Shown: positions 33,729-43,509, counted from the first letter of the stretch. The stretch: 64,000 nucleotides of DNA from Paenibacillus sp. R14(2021) (GCF_019431355.1 NZ_CP080269.1:4831001-4895000); one strand, 5' to 3'. The notes: a model not told the origin generated them from the sequence alone. Made by a program: numbers and translations.

Positions 33729-36700
33729 ATGCCTCACAAGAAGGGCCAGAAATCTTTCTTTCTTTTTATCGTGTTTACGATGATTCTAGCGATGGGGTGG
33801 CCGGGCGGAAGCCGGGCGCATGCTGACAGCCCGCAGCCGCAGCAAGTGTACGAAGCCGAGGCGGATGGCAATACGCTGACCGGCAACGCATCCGTTGGCA
33901 ACTGCTCGTTATGCTCGGGGTTAAAGAAGGTCGGCGGCCTCTATCAAGGCGCGTCCTTGCAATTCAATACGATTAACGTCAGCACGAGCGGTACATACAA
34001 GGTGACGGTATACTATACGACCGGCGACCCGCGCGCGATTAATATTAGCGCGAACGGCGGGGAGAAGGATCTGTATGATTTTCCGGCAATGCCCGACTGG
34101 GAAACGGTAGGCAGCTACGATGTTGAGCTGTCGCTGAATGCCGGCAGCAATACCATTCTGTTCGACGACAACAACTGGTATTCCCCGGACATCGACCGAA
34201 TCGTGATCGGCGACCGCATCGGAGGAGAGCCTGAGCCGCCGGTTACCGTCTACGAAGCCGAGGCGGACGGCAACACGCTGACCGGCAATGCATCCGTGGG
34301 CAATTGCTCGTTATGCTCGGGCTTGAAGAAGGTAGGCGGTCTGTACCAAGGCGCGTCCCTCCAATTCAATGCCATTACCGTCAGCACGAGCGGAACGTAC
34401 AAGGTGACGGTGTACTACACCTCAGGCGACCCGCGCGCGATCAACATTAGCGCGAACGGCGGAGTGAAGGATCTCTATGATTTCCCGGCGATGCCCGACT
34501 GGGAAACGGTAGGCAGCTACGATGTTGAGCTGCCGCTGAATGCCGGCAGCAATACCATTCTTTTCGACGACAACAACTGGTACTCGCCGGACATCGACCG
34601 GATCGTGATCGGCGAACGCGTCGGCGGCGAAGATCCGGGTACCGATCCCGGCAGCGGGGATGACCTGCACGGCACGATGTATGAAGCCGAGGACGCAGGC
34701 AACGTGATTGCCGGCAACGCAGCCGTCTCGAACTGCAGCGCTTGCTCGGGCGGTCAGAAGATCGGCAACCTGTACGGAGGCAGCTCGGTGACGTTTCCTT
34801 CGATTAACGTGCCGGCAGCAGGCAGTTACCTTGTGCGGCTGTATTACACTTCGGCTGATCCGCGTTCGTTCTCGATCAGCGTGAACGGCGACGAGGCGGA
34901 CAGCTACGATATGCCGGTCACGGCGACGTGGAACACGGTCGGCACGTACGAGGTGCCGGTCATGCTGGGTGCCGGCGGCAATACGATCGTCTTGTCGGAC
35001 AATAACGGCTACTCGCCGGATCTCGACCGGATCGAAGTCATTCCGGTCGCCGTTTCGTATGAGGCGGAGAATGCCGTTAACGTGCTGACCGGCAACGCCT
35101 CGGTCTCGAACTGTAACGCATGCTCAGGCGGCCAGAAGGTAGGCGGCCTGTATGGAGGCAGTTCGCTGCAATTCACGCACATCGCAGCGCCTCGGACGGG
35201 CGATTACAAGGTTACGCTGTCGTTTATTTCCGGCGACCCGCGGGGCGTCTACGTCAGCGTGAACGGCGGCGAAGCGGTGAACTACGATGCGCTGAAGACG
35301 GCGGATTGGAACACCGTAGGCACGTATGATCTCACCTTGTCGCTGACAGAGGGCGAGAACACGATTCTCTTTGCCGACAACAACTGGTATTCCCCGGATA
35401 TCGACCGCATTCAGGTGCAAGCGGTGGATGACGAAGGCGAGAACCCAGGCGAAGAGGGCAATATCGGCAGCCCGCTGTCGCCGGTTGATTACGGAGCCAT
35501 TACGGTGCAGCCGTATACAGCGGGCGTGAAGATCACTAACGGTCAATATCATGTCTCCTTCTTCACGGACAACGGCATGGCGAATTACGAGTGGAACGAC
35601 GGAGAACGGTTAACAGGCGTTTTCGGCCAAATAAAGCTGGGCAGCGACGAAATCACGACGAAGGATTACAGCTCGCACACGTTCGCGCTGGATCAGGTGT
35701 CGCCGATTCATGATGATTTCGGCACGGGCATCGAAGTGGTATTCACGCATACCCAGGACGGTAAGCCGACGCTCCGACAAGTATATGATTTCTACGAAGG
35801 AAGTACGTATTTCCTGAACCGGCTCGAAGCGGTGAGCGATCAGCCGATCGAGACCAATTACATGGCGCCAATCGTCGTGAACCGGCAGAATGGCGTGGAA
35901 ACGGGGCAAACGGCGGACAACCGCGTGCTGAGCGTTCCGTTCGACAACGATATGTGGATTAGGTATAAAGCGCAGCGGCTTAACCGCTCCGATACGAGCT
36001 ACGAGGTCACGGCGATTTACGACAATACGTCCCGCCACGGTCTCATTATCGGCTCCATCACGCATGATACGTGGAAGACCGGCATCGATTGGACGGGATC
36101 GAACAATCAGGTCAATAAGCTTGCGGTCTATGGAGGCGCATCCTCCAGCGTGACGCACGACTCGCTCCCGCATGGCACCGTATCCGGCACGAAGGTCACC
36201 TCGCCGACGATCATGACCGGGGCGTATGCGGATTACCGGGACGGCCTTGAAGCCTACGGCCGCACGAATGCGATTGTCGCACCTTCGCTTGCGGTCAACA
36301 GTCCGCTGCCGCAAGGCGTACCGGTCGGCTGGAACAGTTACGCGGCGCTCGGCGGCGGCGTCACGGTGCAGAAGCTGAAGGATACGTCGGATTATTTCAA
36401 AAACCAGCTGCCGGACTTCAACAATGACGGTACCGTCTATATCAACCTGGATGCGAACGGGCTGTCGAAGGATGAGCTGGAGCAGGTCGTGGCCGCCATT
36501 CATGCCAATGGGCAGCAAGCGGGTATTTATACGGCGCCTTTCGGCCATTGGGGCGACGATTTGGACCAGAAGGTGGAAGGCACGAACGATGCATACACCT
36601 ACAGGGATATCGTCCTTAAGGACAGCACGGGCAAACCGCTGCCGATCCTTGATGGCGCCCACCCGCTTGATCCGACCCACCCGGGAACCAAAATGATGAT

Positions 36701-39023
36701 CGCCTACTACATCAACATGTACAAGGAACTCGGCTTCTCCTACATCAAGCTGGATTTCTTGTCGCACGGGGCGCTGGAGGGCGTGCATAACGATCCGAAT
36801 GTGACGACGGGCATTCAGGCGTACAATGAAGGCATGCGCTACGTGAACGAACTGTTGGACGGCACGATGTTCATCAGCGCATCGATCGCGCCGCTCTTCC
36901 CATCGCAGTATGCGAACAGCAGACGGATCGCTACGGACACGTTCGGCCGGATCAGCGAATCCGAATACGAGCTGAACGCGCTGACGTACGGCTGGTGGCA
37001 GAACGGTACGATCTACACCCATACGGATCCCGATCATATGGCGCTGACGCATGCCACTTCGCTCACCGAAGCGCGGAGCCGCGTCAACTCGGCCGTCATT
37101 TCCGGCACGGTGTTCCTCGATTCGGACGACGTCAGTAACACGGTAGCGCAGGATTACATGAGCCAATTGTATACGAACGTCAAAGTGCGCGATCTAGCGC
37201 TCAAAGGCAAAGCGTTCCGTCCGGTGGAAGGCGACACGGGCGCGAATGCAGCGGATACGTTCGTGCTGCGGGACGGCGATGATTATTACGCGGCGGTCTT
37301 TAATTACTCGGGCACTGACGCCGCGGAGAAGACGATTGATTTTGCCCGCGCCGGGCTGCCTGCCGGTACGGATCTGACACTGGAGGATCTGTGGACCGGG
37401 GATACCAGCACGGTTAACGGGTCGCTCGAAATCACGCTGCAGGCGGCGGAGTCGAAGCTGCTCAAGCTGTCAGCGGTGAAGACGCCCACAAGCATTACGG
37501 GCCAGCCGGTCGGTGCAACAGTTAACGAAGGCAGCGACGCCAGCTTTAACGTTGCAGCGGAAGGTACGGATCTCACGTACCAATGGCAAGTTGATACAGG
37601 CACGGGGTTCACAGCGGTCACGGATAATGCCGTCTATAGCGGATCAGCGACGGCTGTGCTCCATGTGACGCACGCATCCGGCTCGATGAACGGTTATGCC
37701 TATCGGGTCGTCGTGAAGGGGGATGTCATTTCGAACGCGGCTGTCTTAACGGTTCATACCGCTCCTTCTGCACCGACGAATCTCGTTGCAACAGCCGGTA
37801 ATGGGCAAGCGACGCTTACGTTTACGGCACCTTCCAACAATGGGGGAAGCGCAATCACAGGGTATAAAGTGACGTCGACGCCTGGGAATATTACCGTACA
37901 AGGAACAGCCAGCCCAATTACGGTAACGGGCCTAACGAATGGGACCGCTTATACCTTCACGGTTAAAGCGATTAACAGCGTAGGCAGCAGTGCGGCGTCC
38001 GCAAGCTCGAACGCCGTCACGCCGAGCGCACCGAACAGCGGCGGCTATACGCCACCGGCGCCTCCAGCCGGAAACAACGGCCATATCACGCTGCCTGCCA
38101 ACCAATCCGGTACGGTCAGCTTGGGCGACGGCATTACCGTTTCTATTCCGACGGGTGCTTCAAACCAAGAATTGACGATCACGATTACGAAAGTCGAAGA
38201 TATTCAGCATCTGATTACCGGCGATCTCGTTCCGGCCAGCCCGATTTACGAGCTGCTCAAGAATTTCACGGCGAACTTCAGCAAGCCGGTGACGCTCACG
38301 CTTACCTTCGATCCGGCGAAGCTAAAACCGGGTCAGCATGCCGCGATCTTCTATTATGACGAGGCGAAGAAGCAGTGGGTGGAAGTCGGAGGCGTGACGG
38401 ACGGCAATCGGATTACCGTCGATGTGAATCATTTTACGAAATATGCCGTGTTTGCCGTCGATTCGCCGGTGAAGCCAAGCGTCAGCCTGAGCGATATCTC
38501 CGGCCACTGGGCGGAGGCGGACATTAAGCAAGCCGTGAGCGGCGGAATCGTATCCGGCTATCCGAACGGCACGTTCAAGCCGAACGGCGAGGTGACGCGC
38601 GCGGAATTCGCAGTGATGCTCGTTCATGCGCTGCAGCTGAACGGCGAAAGCGCGAAGCTGGCGTTCACCGATTCGTCGGACATCGGTGCCTGGGCACAGA
38701 ATGCAGTTGCACAGGCGGTGCAGGCCGGCATTCTGCACGGTTACTCCGACGGCTCTTTCCGTCCGAATGCGGCGATTACGCGCGCCGAGATGGCGGCCAT
38801 GGTTGCTGCCGCGCTCGGTATCAAAGCAGACCTGAATGCAGTGACGCAGTTCGCGGATGATGCGGCGATTCCGGCATGGGCGAAGAGTGCCGTTGATGCG
38901 CTGCAGAAGCGGGGGATCATTCAAGGCCAAGGCGCGAATCAGTTCAATCCTGGCGGCCAAGCAACACGCGCGGAAGCCGTTACGGTTCTATTGAAAATGC
39001 TGGCGCAGGGTAACAAGTCGTAG
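33729..39023 (+). CDS. Multi-module SLH-anchored alpha-galactosidase-clan glycosidase
   Basis: A 1764-aa exported enzyme; ATG 33729 follows AAGGAGG (33717-33723). Signal peptide about 1-36. Four CBM35-like modules (about 39-165, 174-300, 317-440, 443-565) each carry YEAE, a GN(C)xxCSG segment and DNN.YSPD.DRI; the first two are near duplicates. Residues about 585-1240 form a clan GH-D (GH27/36-like) catalytic region with probable nucleophile Asp1009 (YIKLDFLSHG) and a candidate acid/base Asp1070 (ATDTFGR). Then come an Ig-like domain (about 1253-1345), fibronectin III (about 1347-1435), a ZU5-like domain (about 1451-1578) and three SLH domains (about 1587-1760). It is wall-bound and probably removes alpha-linked galactose-type side chains from plant or microbial polysaccharide; the exact specificity is not certain. 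Confidence 0.85.
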   Translation: MPHKKGQKSFFLFIVFTMILAMGWPGGSRAHADSPQPQQVYEAEADGNTLTGNASVGNCSLCSGLKKVGGLYQGASLQFNTINVSTSGTYKVTVYYTTGDPRAINISANGGEKDLYDFPAMPDWETVGSYDVELSLNAGSNTILFDDNNWYSPDIDRIVIGDRIGGEPEPPVTVYEAEADGNTLTGNASVGNCSLCSGLKKVGGLYQGASLQFNAITVSTSGTYKVTVYYTSGDPRAINISANGGVKDLYDFPAMPDWETVGSYDVELPLNAGSNTILFDDNNWYSPDIDRIVIGERVGGEDPGTDPGSGDDLHGTMYEAEDAGNVIAGNAAVSNCSACSGGQKIGNLYGGSSVTFPSINVPAAGSYLVRLYYTSADPRSFSISVNGDEADSYDMPVTATWNTVGTYEVPVMLGAGGNTIVLSDNNGYSPDLDRIEVIPVAVSYEAENAVNVLTGNASVSNCNACSGGQKVGGLYGGSSLQFTHIAAPRTGDYKVTLSFISGDPRGVYVSVNGGEAVNYDALKTADWNTVGTYDLTLSLTEGENTILFADNNWYSPDIDRIQVQAVDDEGENPGEEGNIGSPLSPVDYGAITVQPYTAGVKITNGQYHVSFFTDNGMANYEWNDGERLTGVFGQIKLGSDEITTKDYSSHTFALDQVSPIHDDFGTGIEVVFTHTQDGKPTLRQVYDFYEGSTYFLNRLEAVSDQPIETNYMAPIVVNRQNGVETGQTADNRVLSVPFDNDMWIRYKAQRLNRSDTSYEVTAIYDNTSRHGLIIGSITHDTWKTGIDWTGSNNQVNKLAVYGGASSSVTHDSLPHGTVSGTKVTSPTIMTGAYADYRDGLEAYGRTNAIVAPSLAVNSPLPQGVPVGWNSYAALGGGVTVQKLKDTSDYFKNQLPDFNNDGTVYINLDANGLSKDELEQVVAAIHANGQQAGIYTAPFGHWGDDLDQKVEGTNDAYTYRDIVLKDSTGKPLPILDGAHPLDPTHPGTKMMIAYYINMYKELGFSYIKLDFLSHGALEGVHNDPNVTTGIQAYNEGMRYVNELLDGTMFISASIAPLFPSQYANSRRIATDTFGRISESEYELNALTYGWWQNGTIYTHTDPDHMALTHATSLTEARSRVNSAVISGTVFLDSDDVSNTVAQDYMSQLYTNVKVRDLALKGKAFRPVEGDTGANAADTFVLRDGDDYYAAVFNYSGTDAAEKTIDFARAGLPAGTDLTLEDLWTGDTSTVNGSLEITLQAAESKLLKLSAVKTPTSITGQPVGATVNEGSDASFNVAAEGTDLTYQWQVDTGTGFTAVTDNAVYSGSATAVLHVTHASGSMNGYAYRVVVKGDVISNAAVLTVHTAPSAPTNLVATAGNGQATLTFTAPSNNGGSAITGYKVTSTPGNITVQGTASPITVTGLTNGTAYTFTVKAINSVGSSAASASSNAVTPSAPNSGGYTPPAPPAGNNGHITLPANQSGTVSLGDGITVSIPTGASNQELTITITKVEDIQHLITGDLVPASPIYELLKNFTANFSKPVTLTLTFDPAKLKPGQHAAIFYYDEAKKQWVEVGGVTDGNRITVDVNHFTKYAVFAVDSPVKPSVSLSDISGHWAEADIKQAVSGGIVSGYPNGTFKPNGEVTRAEFAVMLVHALQLNGESAKLAFTDSSDIGAWAQNAVAQAVQAGILHGYSDGSFRPNAAITRAEMAAMVAAALGIKADLNAVTQFADDAAIPAWAKSAVDALQKRGIIQGQGANQFNPGGQATRAEAVTVLLKMLAQGNKS
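33846..34615 (+). repeat. Duplicated CBM35-like coding units, 402-bp period
   Basis: 33846-34213 and 34248-34615 are near-identical at DNA level, offset by 402 bases, and encode the first two carbohydrate-binding-like modules. Modules three and four are clearly more diverged, so this duplication is the youngest. Confidence 0.85.
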
Positions 39024-39046
39024 CACGAGCAGAGCACCTGCAAGAG

Positions 39047-39090
39047 AACAGGAAGCCCGGTTGCCGATGGAGGCGTCCGGGCTGCTGTTT
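39047..39090 (+). terminator. Possible first terminator after the glycosidase gene
   Basis: AACAG-GA-AGCCCGG pairs with CCGGGCT-G-CTGTT around a 16-base loop; only a short T tail follows. Confidence 0.45.
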
Positions 39091-39166
39091 ATGCACCGCA
39101 GTCGCAAGACGAAGAGAGAGTAGGACTGACTAAATCCGAAAGGGTCAGGTTGAACGAAGAGGAAGA

Positions 39167-39202
39167 TCAAAAAGATGCATCCCTCAGGATGCATCTTTTT
39201 GA
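39167..39202. terminator. Bidirectional terminator between convergent genes
   Basis: The 16-bp perfect arms TCAAAAAGATGCATCC (39167-39182) and GGATGCATCTTTTTGA (39187-39202) have a 4-base loop and T-runs on both strands. It serves the glycosidase gene and the transglutaminase gene. Confidence 0.9.
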
Positions 39203-39229
39203 CGTTATCCGTGCGCGTAGCGCTCCGAC

Positions 39230-41890
39230 CTACATTCTCCCAACCACATCCAGCACCTCGCGGCCGATCCCCAGCTTATACCCGGTCGAGAAGTAGCGAA
39301 TCTGCCCCTTAGCGTCCAAGACAAACACGACGGGGAATGCCGCTGAAGGACGCTTATCCATATCGGAAGTGAGCGCATCCAGTCCGATGTACCCGGGATC
39401 CTTGTGAAAGGAAGCGTGCAGCGGCAGGGTCGTATCCCGGTCCAAAGTGAAGGAGGCTGTCAATTTATCCTCCCCGGCAGCCAGCAAGATCGGGCCGCCC
39501 CATGCATCGAAGGCGGGCGCCAGTTCTCTGAGCTCGCGCAGCAGATGCTTCGACGGCTCGCGATCGGGTTCGATCCAGGCCACAATCGCGCCATGCGTAC
39601 CCGCTGCGAGGTCAAGCTGGACTTCAGGCGAGAACAGGGCGGTTGTCATCGCCGCCGCGCCTAAGACGGGAACCTCCTCCTCCTCCTCCCGGCGAAAGAC
39701 CAACGCAACCTCCGTAGATTCCCCGGCTTTCACTTGGAAATAAGTCAGCCGCACCTTGGCCGTTCCGTCCTGCATTCTCGTTCCGGTGGTTAAACGGTAA
39801 CGACCGCTCAGCACCTCTAGCGGAGAATCCCACCAGTCCTTCTTGCCGAATGGCAGCGTCAGCGTCTTGAACAGGCCGTCCTCCCAGCGCGCAAGGGTGA
39901 AGTTGTTGAAGTAGGCGGCTTCCTGCTCCTCCTCATTACCAGCTCTGACAAGTTGAATGAAGCCGAGCGATGAATCGGGAAACTCGGATAAAGCATTCAG
40001 CTCGGGTGAAGCCTTCGGCTCGGGCGAAGCCCCAAGCTCGAGAGAAGCTGCGGCTTCCGATACAGCAGTGAGCCGATAATCGATCCAAGCCCCATCCTGC
40101 CAATACTGCGGCCGGCGGTCGTTCGGATCAAGCCGGGCAGGAATGCCGACGCTTCTAGCCGCTGCCGTGAGCATAATATGCAGACTAAGCCGGTCGCCCT
40201 TGGCCAGCTCCAAGCTGCCGATCGGAGTCGCGGAGCCGTTAAAATAATTCATGTCCTCGATGACTTCGAATTCACCGGCAATCCGGTCGTACAGCGCCTG
40301 CGGATCCTCCCGGTATTGCATCTGCTCTTCCGGCGTGAAGCGCTGCTGAAACCGCTGCTTGTAAGGAACGATCATCTCGTAATGAATCCGCGGGCAGAGC
40401 AGATATGACGCAACGAAGTCGAGATCATGCGCATCAAGGAACGGCAGCGCGCCGTTCAGATGATCGTTTAGGGCTGGGCGGAGCGTATCTGTCAAATCCT
40501 TGACGTTCAGCGATTCCAGCAGCGTCAGCGGCCAATGTCCGTGCGCGGGCGATTGCTCCCGCAAGAACAAGGCAAGCTCATGGCTGTTTCCCCTCGCGCG
40601 GCTGATCACCGTCCATACCCGGTCTGCCGGCAATGACAGCTCCGCTGCAAGCCGGTTGGCGGCTTCCTCATTCATGAACGTCGCTTCATAGTCGGCGCGA
40701 ATCCGCGCGCCTTCCTGTACGCGTTCCTGATTCCGCAGCTGCTCGTGCACGGGAACGTCCTCCTTGCCCAATTCGGCAGCAGGCGGCGGCACCATATCGA
40801 ACGCTTGCACAAGCTCACTATCTCCGAGTCCAGCATTCAGCACGATCGTGAATTCATCCGCGTCAGCGGGGTGAATGACCATCGTATTCCAAGCCCCAGG
40901 GCCGGCGGCATGAACGAACAGATTGCCGAAGCCGGTTGTCAGAGATACCTGTCCGCTGGCATCGCTCTGCTTGGTGACAATGGTGGAGAGCTCAGCGAAG
41001 TTATACAGCTGGAAGCTGAGCTGAGCTTCGGCCGGCGTTCCGTCTGCGTGGACGACATGTACTTTAATGGTCTTGCTGGGGGCGTAATGGTTCAGCAAAT
41101 TGATTTCGGTATACCAAGGATGGGCAAGGGTGATTTCTTCGGGACCGGGGTAATTGGAGGGCACCCGGGTGTTGACGAGCATCGCTCTGGCAGCCGGATC
41201 CTTGAACCAGCCCTGATCCAGGCGGGCTTCCGGCTCGCATGCGCCAAGAAAACGCCATGCATGCCCATCCCATGCTTCCACCCAGGCGTGATTAGAATCG
41301 CAATGCGCCCAGCGAGGCGTATAGCATTGTCTGGCAGGGATACCGAGACTGCGGAGCGCGGCGACAGCGAGGGTCGATTGTTCCCCGCATCGTCCGAGCG
41401 TGGTGCGCATTAAGGTCAGGGGAGAGACGGTGCGCGGATCATTGCCGACATAGGTGGCTCGTTCATGGCACCAGTAGTTCGTTTCGAGAATCGCTTCGGT
41501 CAATGACAGTCCTTGCACACGCCCGATTAGTTCCTGAAAGAGCAGCCCGCGGCTGTCCTCGATATTCTCGTTATTGACCCGATAGGGAAGGACAAAATGA
41601 ACAAAGTGATGCTCGGGGATCGACATGCCCCAAGGCACCTGGCCGCGAATCAACAAGGTGGTACGAACATGGCTGAGGAATAATTCACCGCTATAATCGG
41701 CCAAATCATTCATGGGCATGTAAGCGTAGAGGAATTGAAGCAGAAAACGTTCTTCTTCGGACAGCGGCTCGTCGAACACATGGAAGAGCTGCGCATGTCT
41801 GGATTTTGCAAGCTGCTGCTTACGCTCAAATTTCTGTCGAACGGTTTCCCTCCAGGTTGAATCCAGTACAAGGCCGTTATTCATCGACAT
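39230..41890 (-). CDS. Transglutaminase-like protein with redoxin-like C-terminus
   Basis: An 886-aa cytoplasmic-looking protein with no signal peptide. AAGGAG lies 5 bases before ATG 41890. Residues about 125-245 are a transglutaminase-core domain: Cys168 (TLGRCGEQS), His201 (SNHAWVEAW), with Glu219 in the usual place of the third acidic residue (FLGACEPE). Residues about 250-335 look like a beta-sandwich (VHVVHADGTPAEAQLSFQLYN). Residues about 500-600 hold a second cysteine-less transglutaminase-like segment (AARSVGIPARLDPNDRRPQYW). The last 90 residues resemble a thioredoxin/TlpA-like fold (FPVVFVLDAKGQIRYFSTGY) without a CxxC. A peptidase acting on cross-linked or glycosylated peptides is possible. 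Divergent from a sugar-sensing regulator. Confidence 0.8.
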   Translation of the reverse strand: MSMNNGLVLDSTWRETVRQKFERKQQLAKSRHAQLFHVFDEPLSEEERFLLQFLYAYMPMNDLADYSGELFLSHVRTTLLIRGQVPWGMSIPEHHFVHFVLPYRVNNENIEDSRGLLFQELIGRVQGLSLTEAILETNYWCHERATYVGNDPRTVSPLTLMRTTLGRCGEQSTLAVAALRSLGIPARQCYTPRWAHCDSNHAWVEAWDGHAWRFLGACEPEARLDQGWFKDPAARAMLVNTRVPSNYPGPEEITLAHPWYTEINLLNHYAPSKTIKVHVVHADGTPAEAQLSFQLYNFAELSTIVTKQSDASGQVSLTTGFGNLFVHAAGPGAWNTMVIHPADADEFTIVLNAGLGDSELVQAFDMVPPPAAELGKEDVPVHEQLRNQERVQEGARIRADYEATFMNEEAANRLAAELSLPADRVWTVISRARGNSHELALFLREQSPAHGHWPLTLLESLNVKDLTDTLRPALNDHLNGALPFLDAHDLDFVASYLLCPRIHYEMIVPYKQRFQQRFTPEEQMQYREDPQALYDRIAGEFEVIEDMNYFNGSATPIGSLELAKGDRLSLHIMLTAAARSVGIPARLDPNDRRPQYWQDGAWIDYRLTAVSEAAASLELGASPEPKASPELNALSEFPDSSLGFIQLVRAGNEEEQEAAYFNNFTLARWEDGLFKTLTLPFGKKDWWDSPLEVLSGRYRLTTGTRMQDGTAKVRLTYFQVKAGESTEVALVFRREEEEEVPVLGAAAMTTALFSPEVQLDLAAGTHGAIVAWIEPDREPSKHLLRELRELAPAFDAWGGPILLAAGEDKLTASFTLDRDTTLPLHASFHKDPGYIGLDALTSDMDKRPSAAFPVVFVLDAKGQIRYFSTGYKLGIGREVLDVVGRM

Positions 41891-41916
41891 GATCGCTCCT
41901 TGATGAGATAGTAGGA

Positions 41917-41963
41917 AATTTGATATATTTAATTTGCATTATAATCTTGCAATTTGATATAAT
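41917..41963. promoter_or_regulatory. Divergent control region with direct repeats and promoter
   Basis: AATTTGATATA occurs at 41917-41927 and 41951-41961, 34 bases apart. For the plus-strand regulator gene, TTGCAT (41934-41939), 18 bases and TATAAT (41958-41963) form a promoter. The repeats are good candidates for binding by the adjacent regulator or for overlapping promoters. Confidence 0.45.
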
Positions 41964-42007
41964 CAATGGAGAATGTGAAATATTGGAACGGACTGGAAGT
42001 GAGTTCT

Positions 42008-43162
42008 ATGTCAGCCGAGAATAAGCCCTTGTACGTGGTGATCATGGAGGGACTTAAGGAGAAGATCAGCTCCGGCGAATATTCGCCCGACCAGCAGCTG
42101 CCGACGGAAGTCGAGTTGGCGGAGCAGTCCGGCGTCAGCCGCATCACGTCGAAACGGGCGTTGATCGAGCTGGAACGGGAAGGCTTGATCTATCGGATTA
42201 GAGGAAGCGGCAGCTACGTGAAGAAACAAGAGGGCTTTCCTGCGGAAGGTCCGGGACCGGCAGCGGGTCTGGTTAATTCGAATCGCATTATCTCCATGAT
42301 CCTGCCTTATATGGCGACCAGCGAAGTAGACTCCATTAAAGGGGCTTCCGATTATCTCGATTCCAAGGGCTACTATTTAAGCATTCATGACAGCAATTGG
42401 AGCAAGGACAAGGAGAAGGATCTGCTGCTTAGAGTGCCGAAGAACGGCCCGAGCGGGATTATTTTGTATCCTATCAGCACGATCAGCAACGTTGACTTGA
42501 TCCATGCGATCCATTGGAATGACTACCCGATCGTGACGATCGATCAATATTTCGATAGCTTGCCGATTACGAGCGTCGTTTCGGACAATTTCGAGGGCGG
42601 CTATATGACCGCGAACAAGCTGGTCGAGCTCGGCCATGAACGAATTGCTTTCGTATCCAGCATCAGTATTGAATTCCGCAGCTCTGTTCGAGACCGTTAT
42701 CAAGGCTACTGCAAGGCGCTGAAGGATCACAAGATCCCGATCGATCCGACGATTGTGCTGACCGACTTCTATCGCGACGTCAAGCCCGCGAATGCGAAGG
42801 ACTTCTATAGAGCCATGATCGCGCAGCTCATTCAGGCCGGCGTGACGGCTATACAGACCGAGCATGATCATCTTGCCGTCGATCTGCTTAAGAATGCGCT
42901 GGAAATGGGTCTTCGCGTACCGGAGCAGCTGTCGATCGTAGGCTTCGACGATCATATGATTGCCCGGCATGTTGAAGTGCCGCTTACGACGATTTCGCAG
43001 AACTACAACGAAATCGGCCGCATGGCTGCGGAATTGATCGTCCGTCAGATCGAACGGACAGATACCGCGCATCATCATGTGAAGGTGCCTGTCGGCTGGG
43101 TGGAACGCGACTCAACGGCTGCGCCGTCCGATATTTTGTCCATACAGGGACAGATCGGATAG
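42008..43162 (+). CDS. GntR-HTH/LacI-sensor hybrid regulator (AraR-like)
   Basis: A 384-aa regulator. The ATG at 42008 follows GGAAGTGAG; an ATG at 41966 is in frame but lies 3 bases after the -10 and has no ribosome site. Residues about 8-76 are a GntR winged helix (EVELAEQSGVSRITSKRALI, GLIYRIRGSGSYV); 95-375 are a LacI-type sugar-binding sensor ending in EIGRMAAELIVRQIER. The layout matches the arabinose repressor AraR of Bacillus, but the ligand need not be arabinose. It lies just upstream of the ten-gene sugar locus and divergent from the transglutaminase gene, so it probably controls one or both. A strong terminator follows. Confidence 0.88.
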   Translation: MSAENKPLYVVIMEGLKEKISSGEYSPDQQLPTEVELAEQSGVSRITSKRALIELEREGLIYRIRGSGSYVKKQEGFPAEGPGPAAGLVNSNRIISMILPYMATSEVDSIKGASDYLDSKGYYLSIHDSNWSKDKEKDLLLRVPKNGPSGIILYPISTISNVDLIHAIHWNDYPIVTIDQYFDSLPITSVVSDNFEGGYMTANKLVELGHERIAFVSSISIEFRSSVRDRYQGYCKALKDHKIPIDPTIVLTDFYRDVKPANAKDFYRAMIAQLIQAGVTAIQTEHDHLAVDLLKNALEMGLRVPEQLSIVGFDDHMIARHVEVPLTTISQNYNEIGRMAAELIVRQIERTDTAHHHVKVPVGWVERDSTAAPSDILSIQGQIG

Positions 43163-43200
43163 CGTTTTTAAGCCAACTGTGCATACAATTATAGAGAATT

Positions 43201-43239
43201 AAGGGCCGCTAACCATGATGGTTAGTGGTCCTTTTTTAC
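43201..43239 (+). terminator. Terminator after the GntR/LacI regulator
   Basis: AAGGGCCGCTAACCAT (43201-43216) pairs with ATGGTTAGTGGTCCTT (43218-43233) with two G-T pairs; T-run follows. The tip bases form the loop. Confidence 0.85.
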
Positions 43240-43509
43240 TATTGAGTATAAGTTACTTCAATATTTTTGAAATAAAGTATATTCTATATTTACAATAATT
43301 TGATGTCCGATTATAATAACTTTTATAAGCGATAGGCAAGGTATATCTAATTACATAAGGAGAAACGGTGAAGGCCGCATTCCGGCTGTGCAATCAAGCT
43401 TCAGCTTCCTTCTAGAGCAAGTCTTGCAGCAGGAGGGCGTTATCAGGCTCATTGATAACTGGATCGATTTTGTCCTTGGGTAGTATCGCTTATTTTTTCG
43501 TGTCAGGTT

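Noticed and set aside
31831..34615. Repeated DNA as a possible CRISPR or satellite array
   Set aside because: The repeats are long (297 and 402 bp), in frame and encode protein domains; no short regular repeats with unique spacers were seen anywhere.
35610..37166. Long minus-strand open frame (518 codons) inside the glycosidase gene
   Set aside because: It is antisense to a gene with clear domains, is rich in Arg/His/Val as expected of a shadow frame in GC-rich DNA, and has no ribosome site.
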